Part shown: in pieces, positions 12,901 through 21,976 of the stretch
Numbering within the stretch: position 1 is the first letter of the stretch
Layout of the letters: every line of letters begins with the position of its first letter
Origin: Phoenix dactylifera
Taxonomy: Eukaryota > Streptophyta > Magnoliopsida > Arecales > Arecaceae
Direction: 5' to 3'
Assembly: GCF_009389715.1 (NCBI RefSeq)
Contig: NC_052397.1
Location: forward strand, 13,643,129-13,707,128
DNA length: 64,000 bases
Translations under genes and position numbers: made by a program
Notes under the pieces: model-generated
Databases searched by the model: none
What the model was told of the DNA's origin: nothing
Seen by the model: the letters and a program-made list of their open reading frames with translations, nothing else

Positions 12901-15900
12901 AGGTTAAGTATTTGGGGCATATCATCACTGAAGATGGAGTATCCGTCGATCCCGACAAGGTACAAGCTATGGTGGCTTGGCCCACACCCACTACGGCCAA
13001 GGAAGTCCGGGGATTCCTTGGCTTAGCAGGCTATTACAGGAAATTCATCCGCAACTTTGGCACCATGGCAGCACCTATGACCAAGCTCTTGACCAAAGAG
13101 AAATTTCACTGGACTGAAGAGGCAGAGACGGCATTCAATCAGCTCAAACAAGCCCTCACTACCCCACCAACCTTATGTCTACCGGATTTTTTCCAAACGT
13201 TCGTGGTGGAATGTGATGCCAGCAGAGCCGGGATTGGAGCAGTCCTCACTCAACACAACAAGCCCATCGCTTATTTCAGTGAAGCCCTCAAAGGAACGGC
13301 ACTCACCCTGTCCACATATGAGAAAGAAATGTTAGCCATAGTCAAGGCTATCAGGAAGTGGCGGCCCTACCTGCTCGGGAAACCATTCACAGTTCGCACA
13401 GATCATAAGAGCCTTAAATATTTGTTGGAGCAACGCATTACCACTCCTGCCCAGACACGGTAGCTTCCCAAACTTCTGGGATACGACTACACTATTGAGT
13501 ACAAGAAAGGGCCGGAGAACCAGGCTGCGGACTCCTTATCTCGTATAGGGGAGGTACAATTTCTCTCTATTTCGGTTCCTCATGCCGATTGGTGGCCTAA
13601 ACTACATATGGAGGTACAACAGGATCCATTTTATGCCTCCTTAGCAAGCAAGAATGCCTCCCACAAGTTGATTCTACGCGATGGTGTTTGGTTCCAACAT
13701 GGTAGAGTTTTCTTGAGCCCCACCTCCATTATGATTCCTTTGATTCTGGCCGACAGCCACTCCTCTCCTATCGGTGGACATTTTGGGACCCACAAGACCC
13801 TTTACCGAATCAGACAAAGCTTCATTTGGCCAAAAATGCGACAGACTGTGAAGGAATTCCTGAGAACCTGTGAGGTCTGCCAGCAATGCAAGTCTGACTG
13901 CATGCAACCCGCGGGATTGCTTCAACCCCTGCCTATTCCCACTCGGATCTGGACTGATGTATCAATGGACTTCATTGAAGGGCTTCCTACTGCAAATGGT
14001 TACTCCGTCATTATGGTCGTCGTAGATCGTCTCTCCAAATATGCTCATTTTGTTCCTTTGAAACATCCGTTTACTGCTGCCATGGTTGCGAAGGCCTTCG
14101 TTGCCAATGTGGTTCGACTGCATGGAGTTCCCACCTTCATTGTCAGTGACAGAGATAAGGTCTTTACTAGCTCATTTTGGCAGAATTTATTTCGCCTTCA
14201 ACGGACCAACCTGTGTATGAGTTACAGTTACCATCCCCAGACCGATGGTCAAACGGAGGTTGTCAACCGAATTTTGGAGCAGTACCTTCGCTGTTTTGTA
14301 GGCCAACAGCCGAAGAAATGGGTGGAATGGCTACCCTGGGCGGAGTTCAGCTACAACACTTCGACCCATTCCTCAACCAAAATCACGCCCTTTGAGGCTA
14401 TCTATGGCACTCCACCCCCGAACCTGCTAACTTATGTCCCAGGCACAGCCCGAGTTCAGGCTGTTGAAGAATACCTCCAAGACCGAGACACCCTCCTGCG
14501 AGATCTCCGCCGGAATCTTTGTCTTGCTCAGGAGAGGATGACGAGCCATGCCAATCAACATAGGCTAGAGGTATCCTTTGAGGTCGGCGATTATGTGTAC
14601 TTGAAGTTACAGCCCTACCGCCAGACTACAGTTGCATTTCGGGATTCTTTGAAGCTTTCTCCACGGTTTTATGGTCCTTTCCAGGTAGTGGAGAGGGTGG
14701 GTCCTGTGGCCTACAAGCGACCTTCCAGAGGGCTGTCAAATTCACAATTTCTTCCACGTAAGTTTGTTGCAGAAGCACTTAGGCTCCATTACACCTGCAT
14801 CATCCCACCTTCCTCCAGTTGCGGAAGACTCCTCCATCCTTCCCCAACCAGAATCCATTTTGGCCTAACGTGAAATTCAGAAAGGGAAATACCGCCCCAA
14901 ATCTGAAGTGCTAGTCAAATGGGTGGGAGCCTCAGCCGATGATGCCACTTGGAAAAATGAGTGGCGGTTCTTCAAATCCTATCCCAATTTCCGTCCTTGA
15001 GGACAAGGACAGTTTGAGTGGGGGGGGGATGTTACGTGCTCCATTTTCCTTGACTCTCGGCAGGCACTTGGAACGTGGGGTGCTTGGCTATCATCATCTG
15101 CATCAAATATGCTGGAGAAGACCAGGTCATGCTCCAGTTCCAGAAGCAGTTCCTATTCTTCAGCACCAGTTCTACTCTTTAGCTGTAACTCCTAGTCTTT
15201 TGGCATTAGTTGTAACGTGCTTGATTTCTGTTGGATGTAAGGCTATTAATATAGCCAGTTGAATTCAATAGAGAAAGGCTCTTTTGTCGAGAACTCCCTA
15301 TCTCTTGACTTCTCCTCCTTCTTTCGTCCTTTCCTCCTCTCTGTTTTCTTTACTTCTCAAATTAACCACATCACACACTTAGGCCCTGTTTGGGGGAGCT
15401 GTTGGCAGTAGAGCTGTTGGAAGTAGAGCTGTTGGAAGTAGAGCTGTCTGAAGTAGAGCTGTTATAAAAAGCTGTTTGCTGTTTGGTAACTACATTCGTA
15501 AAGTGCTGTGGTACTTTGTTTTGTGTTTGGTAAACAAACTGAGAAAGTACTTTTATATGACAAAATTACCATAAAGGACATTGCATAGTATTATACAACA
15601 CAACATAATAAAACATAACATAAATTAATACATAAATATACGATATAGTATAATATTATTGTAATATAAAATAATATTATGTTAATATAGCATAATAGTA
15701 ATATAATTATTAGAGTAAATTAATATTTGATAATATAACATAATATTAAATTATTTAACATAACATATTAATGTATTATGATATAATGTAATATATATTA
15801 TATTTATAATATAATACAATAATAAAAGTACAAAATATTATAATTATTAGTATAAATTAATTTCTCATAATATAACATAATATTAAATTATTTAAATAAC

Positions 15901-18900
15901 ATATTAATGTATTATAATGTAATGTAATATAATACAATATTTATAGTATAATACAATAATAAAGGTATAAAATATTATAATTAATATTATAAATTAATTT
16001 TCCATAATATAACATAATATTAAATTATTTAAAATAACATATTAATGTATTATAATGTAATGTAATATAATAAAATATTTATAGTATAATACAATAATAA
16101 AGGTATAAAATATTATAATTATTAGTATAAATTAATTTTCCATAATATAACATAATATTAAATTATTTAACATACCATATTAATGTATTATGATATAATA
16201 TAATATGATATTATATTTATAGTATAATACAAAAATAAAGGTATAAAATATTATAATTATTAGTATAAATTAATTTTTCATAATATAACATAATATTAAA
16301 TTATTTAACATAACATATTAATGTATTATGATATAATATAATATGATATTATATTTATAGTTTAATACAAAAATAAAAGTATAAAATATTATAATTAATA
16401 TTATAAATTAATTTTCCATAATATACCATAATATTAAATTATTTAAAATAACATATTAATGTATTATAATGTAATGTAATATAATACAATATTTATAGTA
16501 TAATACAATAATAAAGGTATAAAATATTATAATTATTAGTATAAATTAATTTTTCATAATATAACATAATACTAAATTATTTAACATAACATATTAATGT
16601 ATTATGATATAATATAATATGATATTATATTTATAGTATAATACAAAAATAAAGGTATAAAATATTATAATTATTAGTATAAATTAATTTTCCATAATAT
16701 AATATAATATTAAATTATTTAACATAACATATTAATGTATTATGATATAATATAATATGATATTATATTTATAGTATAATACAAAAATAAAGATATAAAA
16801 TATTATAATTATTAGTATAAAATAATTTTCCATAATAATTTTTCATAATTTTTCATAAAATAATTTTTCGCGGTCCAGGGGCTCTTCTTCATGGTCCACG
16901 CTCGAGGAGGACCTCAGCATGGGCCGCGAGGTTGATGATAAAAAAAAAACAATAGATTGATTTTGGAAGGTATAGAAAAGGATTAAAATTTTTTTTCTTC
17001 TAAAATGTGGTTCAAGAGATGCATACAAAAATTGAAAAGAAAAATACATTTTCTTACGGAAGGGAGTCTGACGGCTTGGGTTCTTGGCTCCAGCAGATTT
17101 TTAGGTTTATACAGGGATAAACTATGTAATTATGTTATTTTAATATGGGCATTTTTGTCAAAAATATAGCTTTCCGAAAAAGCTGAAACAGCTTCCTCCC
17201 AAAAGCTCCAAATTGGAGCTTCCTCCCAAAAGCTGTTTTCAGCTTCCCGCAAAAGCTGAAACAGCTTTTTGAAAAATTTACCAAACATAGTTTTTCATCT
17301 AAAAGTACTTTTGGAGGGCCAGAAAATGCTTTCTGGCCCTCCAAAAGCTCCCCCAAACAGGGCCTTAGTTCACTTCTCTGTTGTAATTTTGCAATCACTC
17401 AAGAAAAGAGTTTTGATATGCTGTCACCTTAAAACATCAACACCACCATGGAGGTCTCTACTTTAAACAAAAGCAATGTACTTGGCATTCTTGAATTGCA
17501 AGGTTAATCCCGTACAATATCCCACTCAGCACTATTTCCAGTACAGTTTTAATGAAACTATGAGCATTACCTTTCATTCTACTTCTTCTAGATTAATGTA
17601 GCTAAGAGTTTTTTTCTTTTTTTTGACTTCAGATTTAGTTAATTTTAAATTGTTTGCAGTCTATTTCTACTTAATTGACCTTTTTCTTTTTTTGTTTTTA
17701 TTTTCTTCTTTTTTGGGTGAGTGTTTGGAGTCCTTTATCTAAGTCCATGTACTTAGTATTTTATTACAATTTTTTTACTAAACTTTAGGGCTATTTCTCT
17801 AGTAGGTTTTTGAGTCGTGTGCAGTTTAGATCCATTATAGAGTAACAATCCACTAGGAGCCAGCTTGCAATACATGGCATTCTTTGAAATTCTTAAAGCA
17901 CTCCATGATAACTTGTTGAACATGAATATTAGTGTCCATGTATTGCAGTCAGGCCCCCTCACAAAAACCCATTTTCCATTTTACATCAAACACAAAACAT
18001 GCGCATTTGGTCATATTCTGAGTATGGTTATTGTCTCCAGTTCATAACTTACATGTAGGTTGGTTAAGGAAAGGTTCCAAGACATGGGAATTTGTTTCGT
18101 AATGATCTCCATGGCTTTCTATGTAAAGATGTACAACAATGCAAATTATATTTAATTAAGAAGCAACTAGCTCTAAAGAAGTGGAGTTTTAAGTTGACTA
18201 GAAATCCTATGTTAAGCCAAACTATACAAGTTATGGGTTCACAATAGGTATGTTGGGAGCGTGCAGTCCACAAGAAGGGGAGAATATTATATGACTCAAG
18301 GAATATTTTGAATAAAAATAGCTCCTTTACGGAGGTTTCTCCCACTATCTTGGTCTTTGGTCTCTCGGAACTCCATCTTTTTCATCTATTCCACCGCCCT
18401 CCTCTTCTTATTCTCCCCTCCTATTATTCTTTTTCTCAATATTTCAGCACACATAACAGTTTTACTTTGTGGACTTAATGCAAAGAAGCTGAAGAATAGA
18501 TCCCCTATGACATCACTTAGCTTTATTTGTAGCACTGATTCAAGGAAAATAGTACTTAGCCCTAATTCTGCTGCTATGTTATTTAATAATATACAAACTT
18601 CCGCTTTGTCAATGAATCAATCCACAGACCTTTTGAAGCATAATCATAAGGAATACTGCACCATTCAATTCCCCCTATCCTGTTTTATCACAGGTTAATC
18701 CCTTCTCTCTATGAAACAGAATAGCCAGAGAAGTTGCTCATCGAACTGGTTGTGGTTCCTCTATTATTTCCTGGAAACCACCAGGCTCCTCGCTTTTCAC
18801 ATTTACCAGGCTAAAACATGATAGGTGACTAAAATATTTTGGGTAGTCCCTTCAGGTATATCATGTCCCTTGAGCAGGACAAATCAACCTATGATAGTTT

Positions 18901-20682
18901 TTTTGTGGCATCAATTACCATAGTCATATTTTCAGAATTATATAAATGATGCCATTGAAACATCTCGATCGTCCACCTCAGAGGAGCACCTCAAAGTAGA
19001 TACTATGAACTGCAATCTCTTCCTAGTAGTATACCTTTTAAAGGATTCCTTACAATGACAAGTAATTCCTCCTCCATTTCCAGTTCTCCATATTAGCGAA
19101 CAGCTAATAACCAATCATCAATTTGACAAGCCTCTTTTTAATTGTATACCAGTGCATCAGAAAGCATTTTTTCTGTTTTCTGGGTCATGGGCATCAGTAG
19201 CAGGAATAGGGAAATTGATGACTATTCTAAGCTATGGTCTTAGAGCATTCTTGCTAATATTTGGTACGCCACCTTTGCCTAGTCATTTGAAATTAATGGC
19301 AAACAGAAAGACTTCATGATTGATAAGTATTTGACAATGCCAAAACTATGTTTCTTTCCCATTCTTGAGAAAAACATAAGTCTCCTTGTCCTCGAGCATT
19401 TTTCAGATAAAGTCTTTAATCTTCCATGCTATATCACAACCAAGGACAGAACCAGAGGGGTGGGGCACAACTGTCCTCCATGAATTTTCAATTTCCTTTG
19501 GACATCTTATAGTTATTGAATGCTTGGCCCCTTTTCTAAATTTTTTGGTAACCACTAGACACCGAGGTACAGAGAATATGGATAAGATGGTACTCTGGTA
19601 ACCTTGGATTGTCTAGAGGAAATTATTACTGGCATATCTTTCTAAACTCAGACTGGGGCATGGGTTTAGCTGCCTTTCGTTGATAGTAAGAAAACTATTC
19701 ACTATATTACCTCCTTCTGCACCTAGATGAACAACTAGGATTAAATGATTAAGTTCCAATCTTGTTCCCACTTTACACAAAGCCCACTTCCTTTGGAATT
19801 TTTACATCTCTCCAAAATAGATTATCTTGAATTAGACTGAGATTAATCGCAAAATTATATGAGAAAAGAAGAAGATGAGAAGGGTGAAAAAGATGAGGAG
19901 TAACTTTTTTAAGTTCCACAATTCCAGCGGTTAAAAAGAAGAGGAGGAACCCCTAAGACTCAAAGATACAAAGTGACACACCCCACCACCACCACCATCC
20001 TGTTCTTCTCTTATTATCTATTAATTTAATTCCCCTCTTTTTTCTGCTGTTTCAAAGAAAGAACTTTTTGAACATTAGATTTCCCCTAGAAAAAGATAAG
20101 ATGGAGCTTCTATTCTTTATAACCCAGTTATTGGGATGACATCTCGCAGATAATGTTTCCTGCGCCCACAAAATCTCATGCATTAGCAGCTAAATTTTCT
20201 TAAAAGATGAATAAAAGTAGACAGTTTCCCTGAAAGATGTCTCTAACCTCTGAAATAGGTAAAGCCGGTCATTAAGTTGTTGAAACAAACATTAGTTGGG
20301 ACTGGAGTGTTGCTTGTTACCGCTGTATCGCTATTCATATTTGCTGCCCCAGTGGAGGACTTCCTCCATTCAGCTTTTGATGCAAAAGGAAACAATTTGA
20401 ATCTTCCAACTTCTTCAAAGAACAAATTCAACTTAAGGTACAGATTCACTTACTGTTCTGGTATTGGATGCAAATTAGGCTTCCCTCTTAGTGATTTTCT
20501 TTTTTCTTTTATCTTCTAGGAAAGAAGAGTTGCTGAGTTTACCAGTGGAAGTGAAGGATGATGACGACCTAGCAGCTGCCGCAGCTAAGGCTGCTGATGG
20601 AAGGCCAGTGTACTGCAGAGATAGATTTTATCGTGCCTTAGCCGGCGGACAGTACTGCAAGTGGGATGATTTACTGAATTAG
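3982..20682 (+). CDS. CGLD27: CGLD27/Ycf36-type (DUF1230) chloroplast membrane protein, 7 exons
   Basis: Exons read by eye: 3982-4236, 6787-6939, 7734-7811, 8695-8790, 9904-9939, 20259-20437 and 20520-20682. All have GT/AG borders and keep frame, giving about 319 residues. Exon 1 encodes an N-terminus rich in R and S with few acidic residues, as in a plastid transit peptide, ending in EVPFEQRP. Exon 2 continues with VNEY and a hydrophobic helix; exon 3 is a second helix ending RIYL. Exon 4 has GWSYVGDRLLSA and the acidic EESGWYDGQMWVKPPE; exon 5 is ILARDRLLGSYK. Exon 6 starts VKPV and holds a third helix; exon 7 ends in YCRDRFYRALAGGQYCKWDD. This order is that of DUF1230/Ycf36 proteins, 'conserved in the green lineage and diatoms 27'. 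The Arabidopsis member is plastid-targeted and induced by iron deficiency; its biochemical role is unknown. The start is the least certain part: the frame is open upstream to 3889 and a further Met lies at 4003. Intron 5 is 10.3 kb because of transposons. Confidence 0.88.
4237..6786 (+). other. Intron 1 of the CGLD27-type gene
   Basis: A GTGAGC donor directly follows the CCG codon, and the intron ends in ATAG. It contains a 51-bp direct tandem duplication at 5279-5380 (copies start TAATAGCAGTGCC at 5281 and 5332, with a few mismatches). No coding or mobile element was recognised. Confidence 0.7.
5279..5380. repeat. Two-copy tandem duplication, 51-bp unit
   Basis: The block with TAATAGCAGTGCC, GCACCTGTCTGAAAA and ATGTAGGCATACTT is present twice in direct orientation, with about two or three substitutions between copies. 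Confidence 0.85.
6940..9903 (+). other. Introns 2-4 of the CGLD27-type gene
   Basis: Intron 2 (6940-7733), intron 3 (7812-8694) and intron 4 (8791-9903) are AT-rich with T-rich stretches before their AG acceptors. Intron 4 holds a compound microsatellite at about 9146-9192. No other element was recognised. Confidence 0.7.
9146..9192. repeat. Compound (AC)n(GA)n microsatellite
   Basis: About twelve AC units are followed by about ten GA units in intron 4 of the CGLD27-type gene. They are a likely length-polymorphic marker. Confidence 0.95.
10254..10595 (+). repeat. 5' LTR of the Gypsy element
   Basis: A direct repeat of 15030-15373. It begins TGTTACGTGCTCC, ends ACCACATCA, and carries a GCTATTAATATAGCC block that may act as the TATA region. 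It is 2 bp shorter than the 3' copy because of two small indels. Confidence 0.95.
10598..10610 (+). promoter_or_regulatory. Primer binding site for initiator tRNA-Met
   Basis: TGGTATCAGAGCC lies 2 nt inside the 5' LTR. It is the usual primer site of plant LTR retrotransposons that use tRNA-iMet for minus-strand synthesis. Confidence 0.92.
10620..11639 (+). CDS. gag: Gypsy gag (capsid/nucleocapsid)
   Basis: About 339 residues if the Met at 10620, just after the primer site, is the start; the frame itself is open from 10509 inside the LTR. The middle shows the retrotransposon gag fold (PKFTGDDPISWIYRAEQYFEF, then LASFHFEGIALQWHRWL). A zinc knuckle of the CX2CX7HXC form (CYYCDEKYSTGHRC) lies at about residues 304-317. 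The product would package the element RNA into cytoplasmic particles. It ends at UAG (11637-11639), while the pol frame continues in the same register directly after this codon. Confidence 0.9.
   Translation: MDTRGKSNAEFRNEVNETLARHETSFDQLNAALQTILIELQAIRSVQRSQAITPEINPFAQESSSRRPHGPLSAAGCDHSQPPQLKLQFPKFTGDDPISWIYRAEQYFEFQGIGAEQRVQLASFHFEGIALQWHRWLTKFRGPLSWDELTKAISLRFGPTEYDDPREALTRLKQTTTVAVYQEAFERLSHRIDGLPESFLIGCFIAGLRDEIRLDIKIKRPKTLADAIGVARLIEERNQLPRKPTSTSRILPVPTMPRGTSNPSPGILGPTPNQRAGAGTTPSLAPFRRITNQEAQERREKGLCYYCDEKYSTGHRCEQPQLFMIEDSPYEEDENFEET
11640..13463 (+). pseudogene. pol: Gypsy pol, first part: protease, reverse transcriptase, RNase H
   Basis: Same frame as gag and open from the codon after the gag UAG; the first usable Met is near 11724. 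The protease has LIDGGSTHNF at about 11757-11786, with DGG where aspartic proteases usually carry D-S/T-G. Reverse transcriptase follows, with WRFCIDYRALN, the first aspartate in KLDLRSGYHQI, MPFGLTNAP and the catalytic FFDDILVYS near 12772-12798. RNase H shows ECDAS, STYEKE and TDHKSL. A UAG at 13461-13463 interrupts the RNase H / connection region, where relatives usually have a tryptophan codon. The frame stays open beyond it, so one point mutation could explain the break. Confidence 0.9.
13464..14873 (+). pseudogene. pol: Gypsy pol, second part: integrase
   Basis: In the same frame as the upstream part, with a Met at 13608 that gives 421 residues. It has the HHCC zinc-binding region (HFGTHKT...CEVCQQCK), then the DDE catalytic core with D in MDFIEGLP, D in VSDRDKVF and E in QTDGQTEVVNR. 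A GDYVYLKLQPY segment marks the start of the C-terminal domain. The frame closes at 14873. Just past it, the +1 frame (about 14880-15000) encodes VLVKWVGASADDATW, a chromodomain-like tail, so a small frame change near 14.75-14.85 kb has cut the tail off. Integrase would insert element DNA into chromatin; chromodomains guide this by binding histone marks. Confidence 0.9.
15016..15029 (+). promoter_or_regulatory. Polypurine tract of the Gypsy element
   Basis: The G-rich purine run GAGTGGGGGGGGGA lies directly before the 3' LTR, the position of the plus-strand primer of LTR elements. Confidence 0.9.
15030..15373 (+). repeat. 3' LTR of the Gypsy element
   Basis: A 344-bp direct repeat of 10254-10595. 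It is followed at once by the target duplication CACAC (15374-15378) and then, with no spacer, by the TTA target site of the Harbinger-type element. Confidence 0.95.
15382..17364. mobile_element. Non-autonomous PIF/Harbinger (Tourist-like) element, 1,983 bp
   Basis: Perfect 19-bp terminal inverted repeats GGCCCTGTTTGGGGGAGCT (15382-15400) and its complement (17346-17364). The 3-bp target duplication TTA (15379-15381 and 17365-17367) is diagnostic for PIF/Harbinger. Subterminal DNA has short repeats of AGCTGTTGGAAGTAG on the left and AAAAGCTGAAACAGC on the right. The middle is mostly a 138-bp tandem array and there is no transposase. A 70-bp GC-rich patch at about 16868-16935 stands out. Its left target site directly touches the target duplication of the Gypsy element. 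Confidence 0.9.
15690..16845. repeat. AT-rich tandem array, about 8 copies of a 138-bp unit
   Basis: The marker ATTAATGTATTAT recurs at 15768, 15903, 16041, 16179, 16318, 16455, 16593 and 16731, with spacings of 135, 138, 138, 139, 137, 138 and 138. Units share blocks such as ATAAAGGTATAAAATATTA. They alternate between two subtypes (TATAATGTAATG versus TATGATATAATA after the marker), which suggests that pairs of units were amplified together. Confidence 0.92.
17368..20258 (+). other. Remainder of intron 5, no recognised element
   Basis: AT-rich DNA with frames of up to about 113 codons that resemble no family. The hydrophobic frame starting at 18357 looks fortuitous. The acceptor at 20257-20258 opens exon 6. 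Confidence 0.5.
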
Positions 20683-21770
20683 CCCACATAGCATCAATCT
20701 CTTAACAGAACATGATACTTTATAGATTGTCTATGCTTAGCAAAAGCTTTGACAAACAAATATTTGTTGTTTTTGACTAAATAGCACACCTCCTGTTGCT
20801 TTTGCTGCAAGGAGGAGACACAAGGCAAGCCCAGTGCACCTAAAACATGATGCATCCTTTCTTTTCTTTTCCTTTGTAATTTCTTCATAAAGATGGTGGC
20901 TTAGCAATGGTTTGACTAATGGGCATGGTAGGTATGGATTGCCCAATATTTTATCATTCCAGGCTTCCACTTTTATGAGTGAGAGGTAATTGCTGCTCAA
21001 TGGTAAAGATATGTCTCTTAAAGCATCAAAGGACCATACTTTGGAAACAAAAGGTAACATCATAGAAAACCTTGTTGTTTTTATTTATGATGGAATATTA
21101 CATGCAAGGGTTCACATCTACAACTGGTTGAAAAAACCTACGAAATGTTCCAATACTTGAAGAACTTTGACCAACTTGAGCCCGTGCATTCCCTAAAGAA
21201 CCATGCTTACCAGCAACAACCAGCATCCAAAGTCTAGCTCCACACTCTTCTTCCTAGATATCCACCATCATTCAATAACTAAAGCTAAGTTGGAGCTTCA
21301 AATTTAATCCCTCCTTAGGGTAGCATTGTGCACCCTCTTGCAATCTAACTTGATGGAAACCTCATGCTTTTCCCATTCTCCTACTGATTTAAAATGCAAA
21401 ATATTTGATGGTTCCATAGACATCGCATAATTGATGGCGTGAACATATGATAAAAACCGTACATGAATCAAGAAATGCCTTTCTTTGCAGAGATTGAAGA
21501 ACAGTTACCCGAACAATACAGTACCGACTTATCAAATAACCCACCAATACAAACTAGAGACAAGATGCAAGGCAGAAAATCCAGCATACATGAGTTCCAA
21601 ACCGTGGTTTTACGATTCTAAGCCAGAAATAGGAGTAGATCGGGAAAGAATACCTGGACCGAGGAGGAGGAATAGCCAGGACGCGACTGAGGTCGTACTC
21701 TGGGAGCAGAAACCAGGGAGCCGTTAATACGGGAGTAAGGAGGTAGGCAAGTGTCCCGCGTATGCGTTTA
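20683..21770. other. 3' flank of the CGLD27-type gene and spacer to the U5 gene
   Basis: It should contain the 3' UTR and poly(A) region of the upstream gene; no single signal can be chosen. From about 21,600 the base composition becomes more GC-rich towards the U5 promoter. Confidence 0.4.
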
Positions 21771-21781
21771 GTCCCACATCG
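21771..21781 (+). promoter_or_regulatory. Upstream sequence element (USE) of a plant snRNA gene
   Basis: GTCCCACATCG is an exact match to the plant snRNA upstream element consensus RTCCCACATCG. It lies about 34 bp before a TATA box, the spacing of RNA polymerase II-type plant snRNA genes (U1, U2, U4, U5). Polymerase III-type genes (U6, U3) have about 23-25 bp. Confidence 0.93.
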
Positions 21782-21813
21782 GCTAATATTCTTAAGTGCC
21801 CCGCACCGTAAAC

Positions 21814-21821
21814 TTTTATAT
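21814..21821 (+). promoter_or_regulatory. TATA box of the U5 snRNA gene
   Basis: TTTATATA lies about 34 bp after the USE and about 25-30 bp before the inferred RNA 5' end near 21843-21845. Confidence 0.88.
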
Positions 21822-21842
21822 ACATTTAGATGGACCAGTCCC

Positions 21843-21976
21843 AAACCACGCAGCTGCGTGGTGAGCGCAGAGCGAACTATTCTTTCGCCTTTTACTAAAG
21901 AATACCGTGTGCTCGCCACATAAAGCAGCATACGCTAATTTTTGGAGGGTCTTTTCCTGCTAAGGGGAGGACCCGG
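21843..21976 (+). ncRNA. U5: U5 spliceosomal snRNA
   Basis: U5 is the core RNA of the U5 snRNP; its loop holds the exon ends during splicing. The invariant loop with flanking stem, CGCCTTTTACTAAAG, is at 21886-21900, closed by ATTCTTT (21879-21885) and AAAGAAT (21897-21903). The long stem pairs GTGGTGAGC (21859-21867 region) with GCTCGCCAC (about 21911-21919), and GCTGC with GCAGC further out. The Sm-protein site AATTTTTGG is at 21937-21945, followed by a 3' stem-loop pairing GGGTC with GACCC (about 21947-21974). The 5' end is set from the TATA distance and the 3' end from the last stem, each within about 5 nt. Intact loop, Sm site, stems and promoter suggest a functional gene, not a retro-copy. 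Confidence 0.93.

Larger units (their letters stand above)
10254..15373 (+). mobile_element. Ty3/Gypsy LTR retrotransposon, chromovirus type (Reina-like)
   Basis: A full-length element of 5.1 kb in the same orientation as the host gene. The LTRs are TG...CA bounded (342 and 344 bp) and flanked by the 5-bp target duplication CACAC (10249-10253 and 15374-15378). A primer site TGGTATCAGAGCC at 10598-10610 matches the 3' end of initiator tRNA-Met. The order protease, reverse transcriptase, RNase H, integrase is that of Metaviridae, and a degraded chromodomain-like tail follows the integrase. Short LTRs and small total size fit the Reina clade. I count seven substitutions and two small indels between the LTRs, about 2% divergence, so insertion is fairly recent. 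Coding breaks (UAG at 11637 and 13461, a frame change near 14.8 kb) make this copy probably unable to move on its own. Confidence 0.95.
9940..20258 (+). other. Intron 5 of the CGLD27-type gene, expanded to 10.3 kb
   Basis: The donor GTACAC follows the AAG codon and the acceptor is AATAG. The intron holds a complete Gypsy element (10254-15373) and a Harbinger-type element (15382-17364), about 7.1 kb of insertions. Without these it would be about 3.2 kb. In 17368-20258 I see only AT-rich DNA with short, unrecognisable frames. Confidence 0.85.

Noticed and set aside
18357-18698. 113-codon frame in intron 5 of the CGLD27-type gene
   Set aside because: Hydrophobic start from T-rich DNA, no conserved motif, no splice support.
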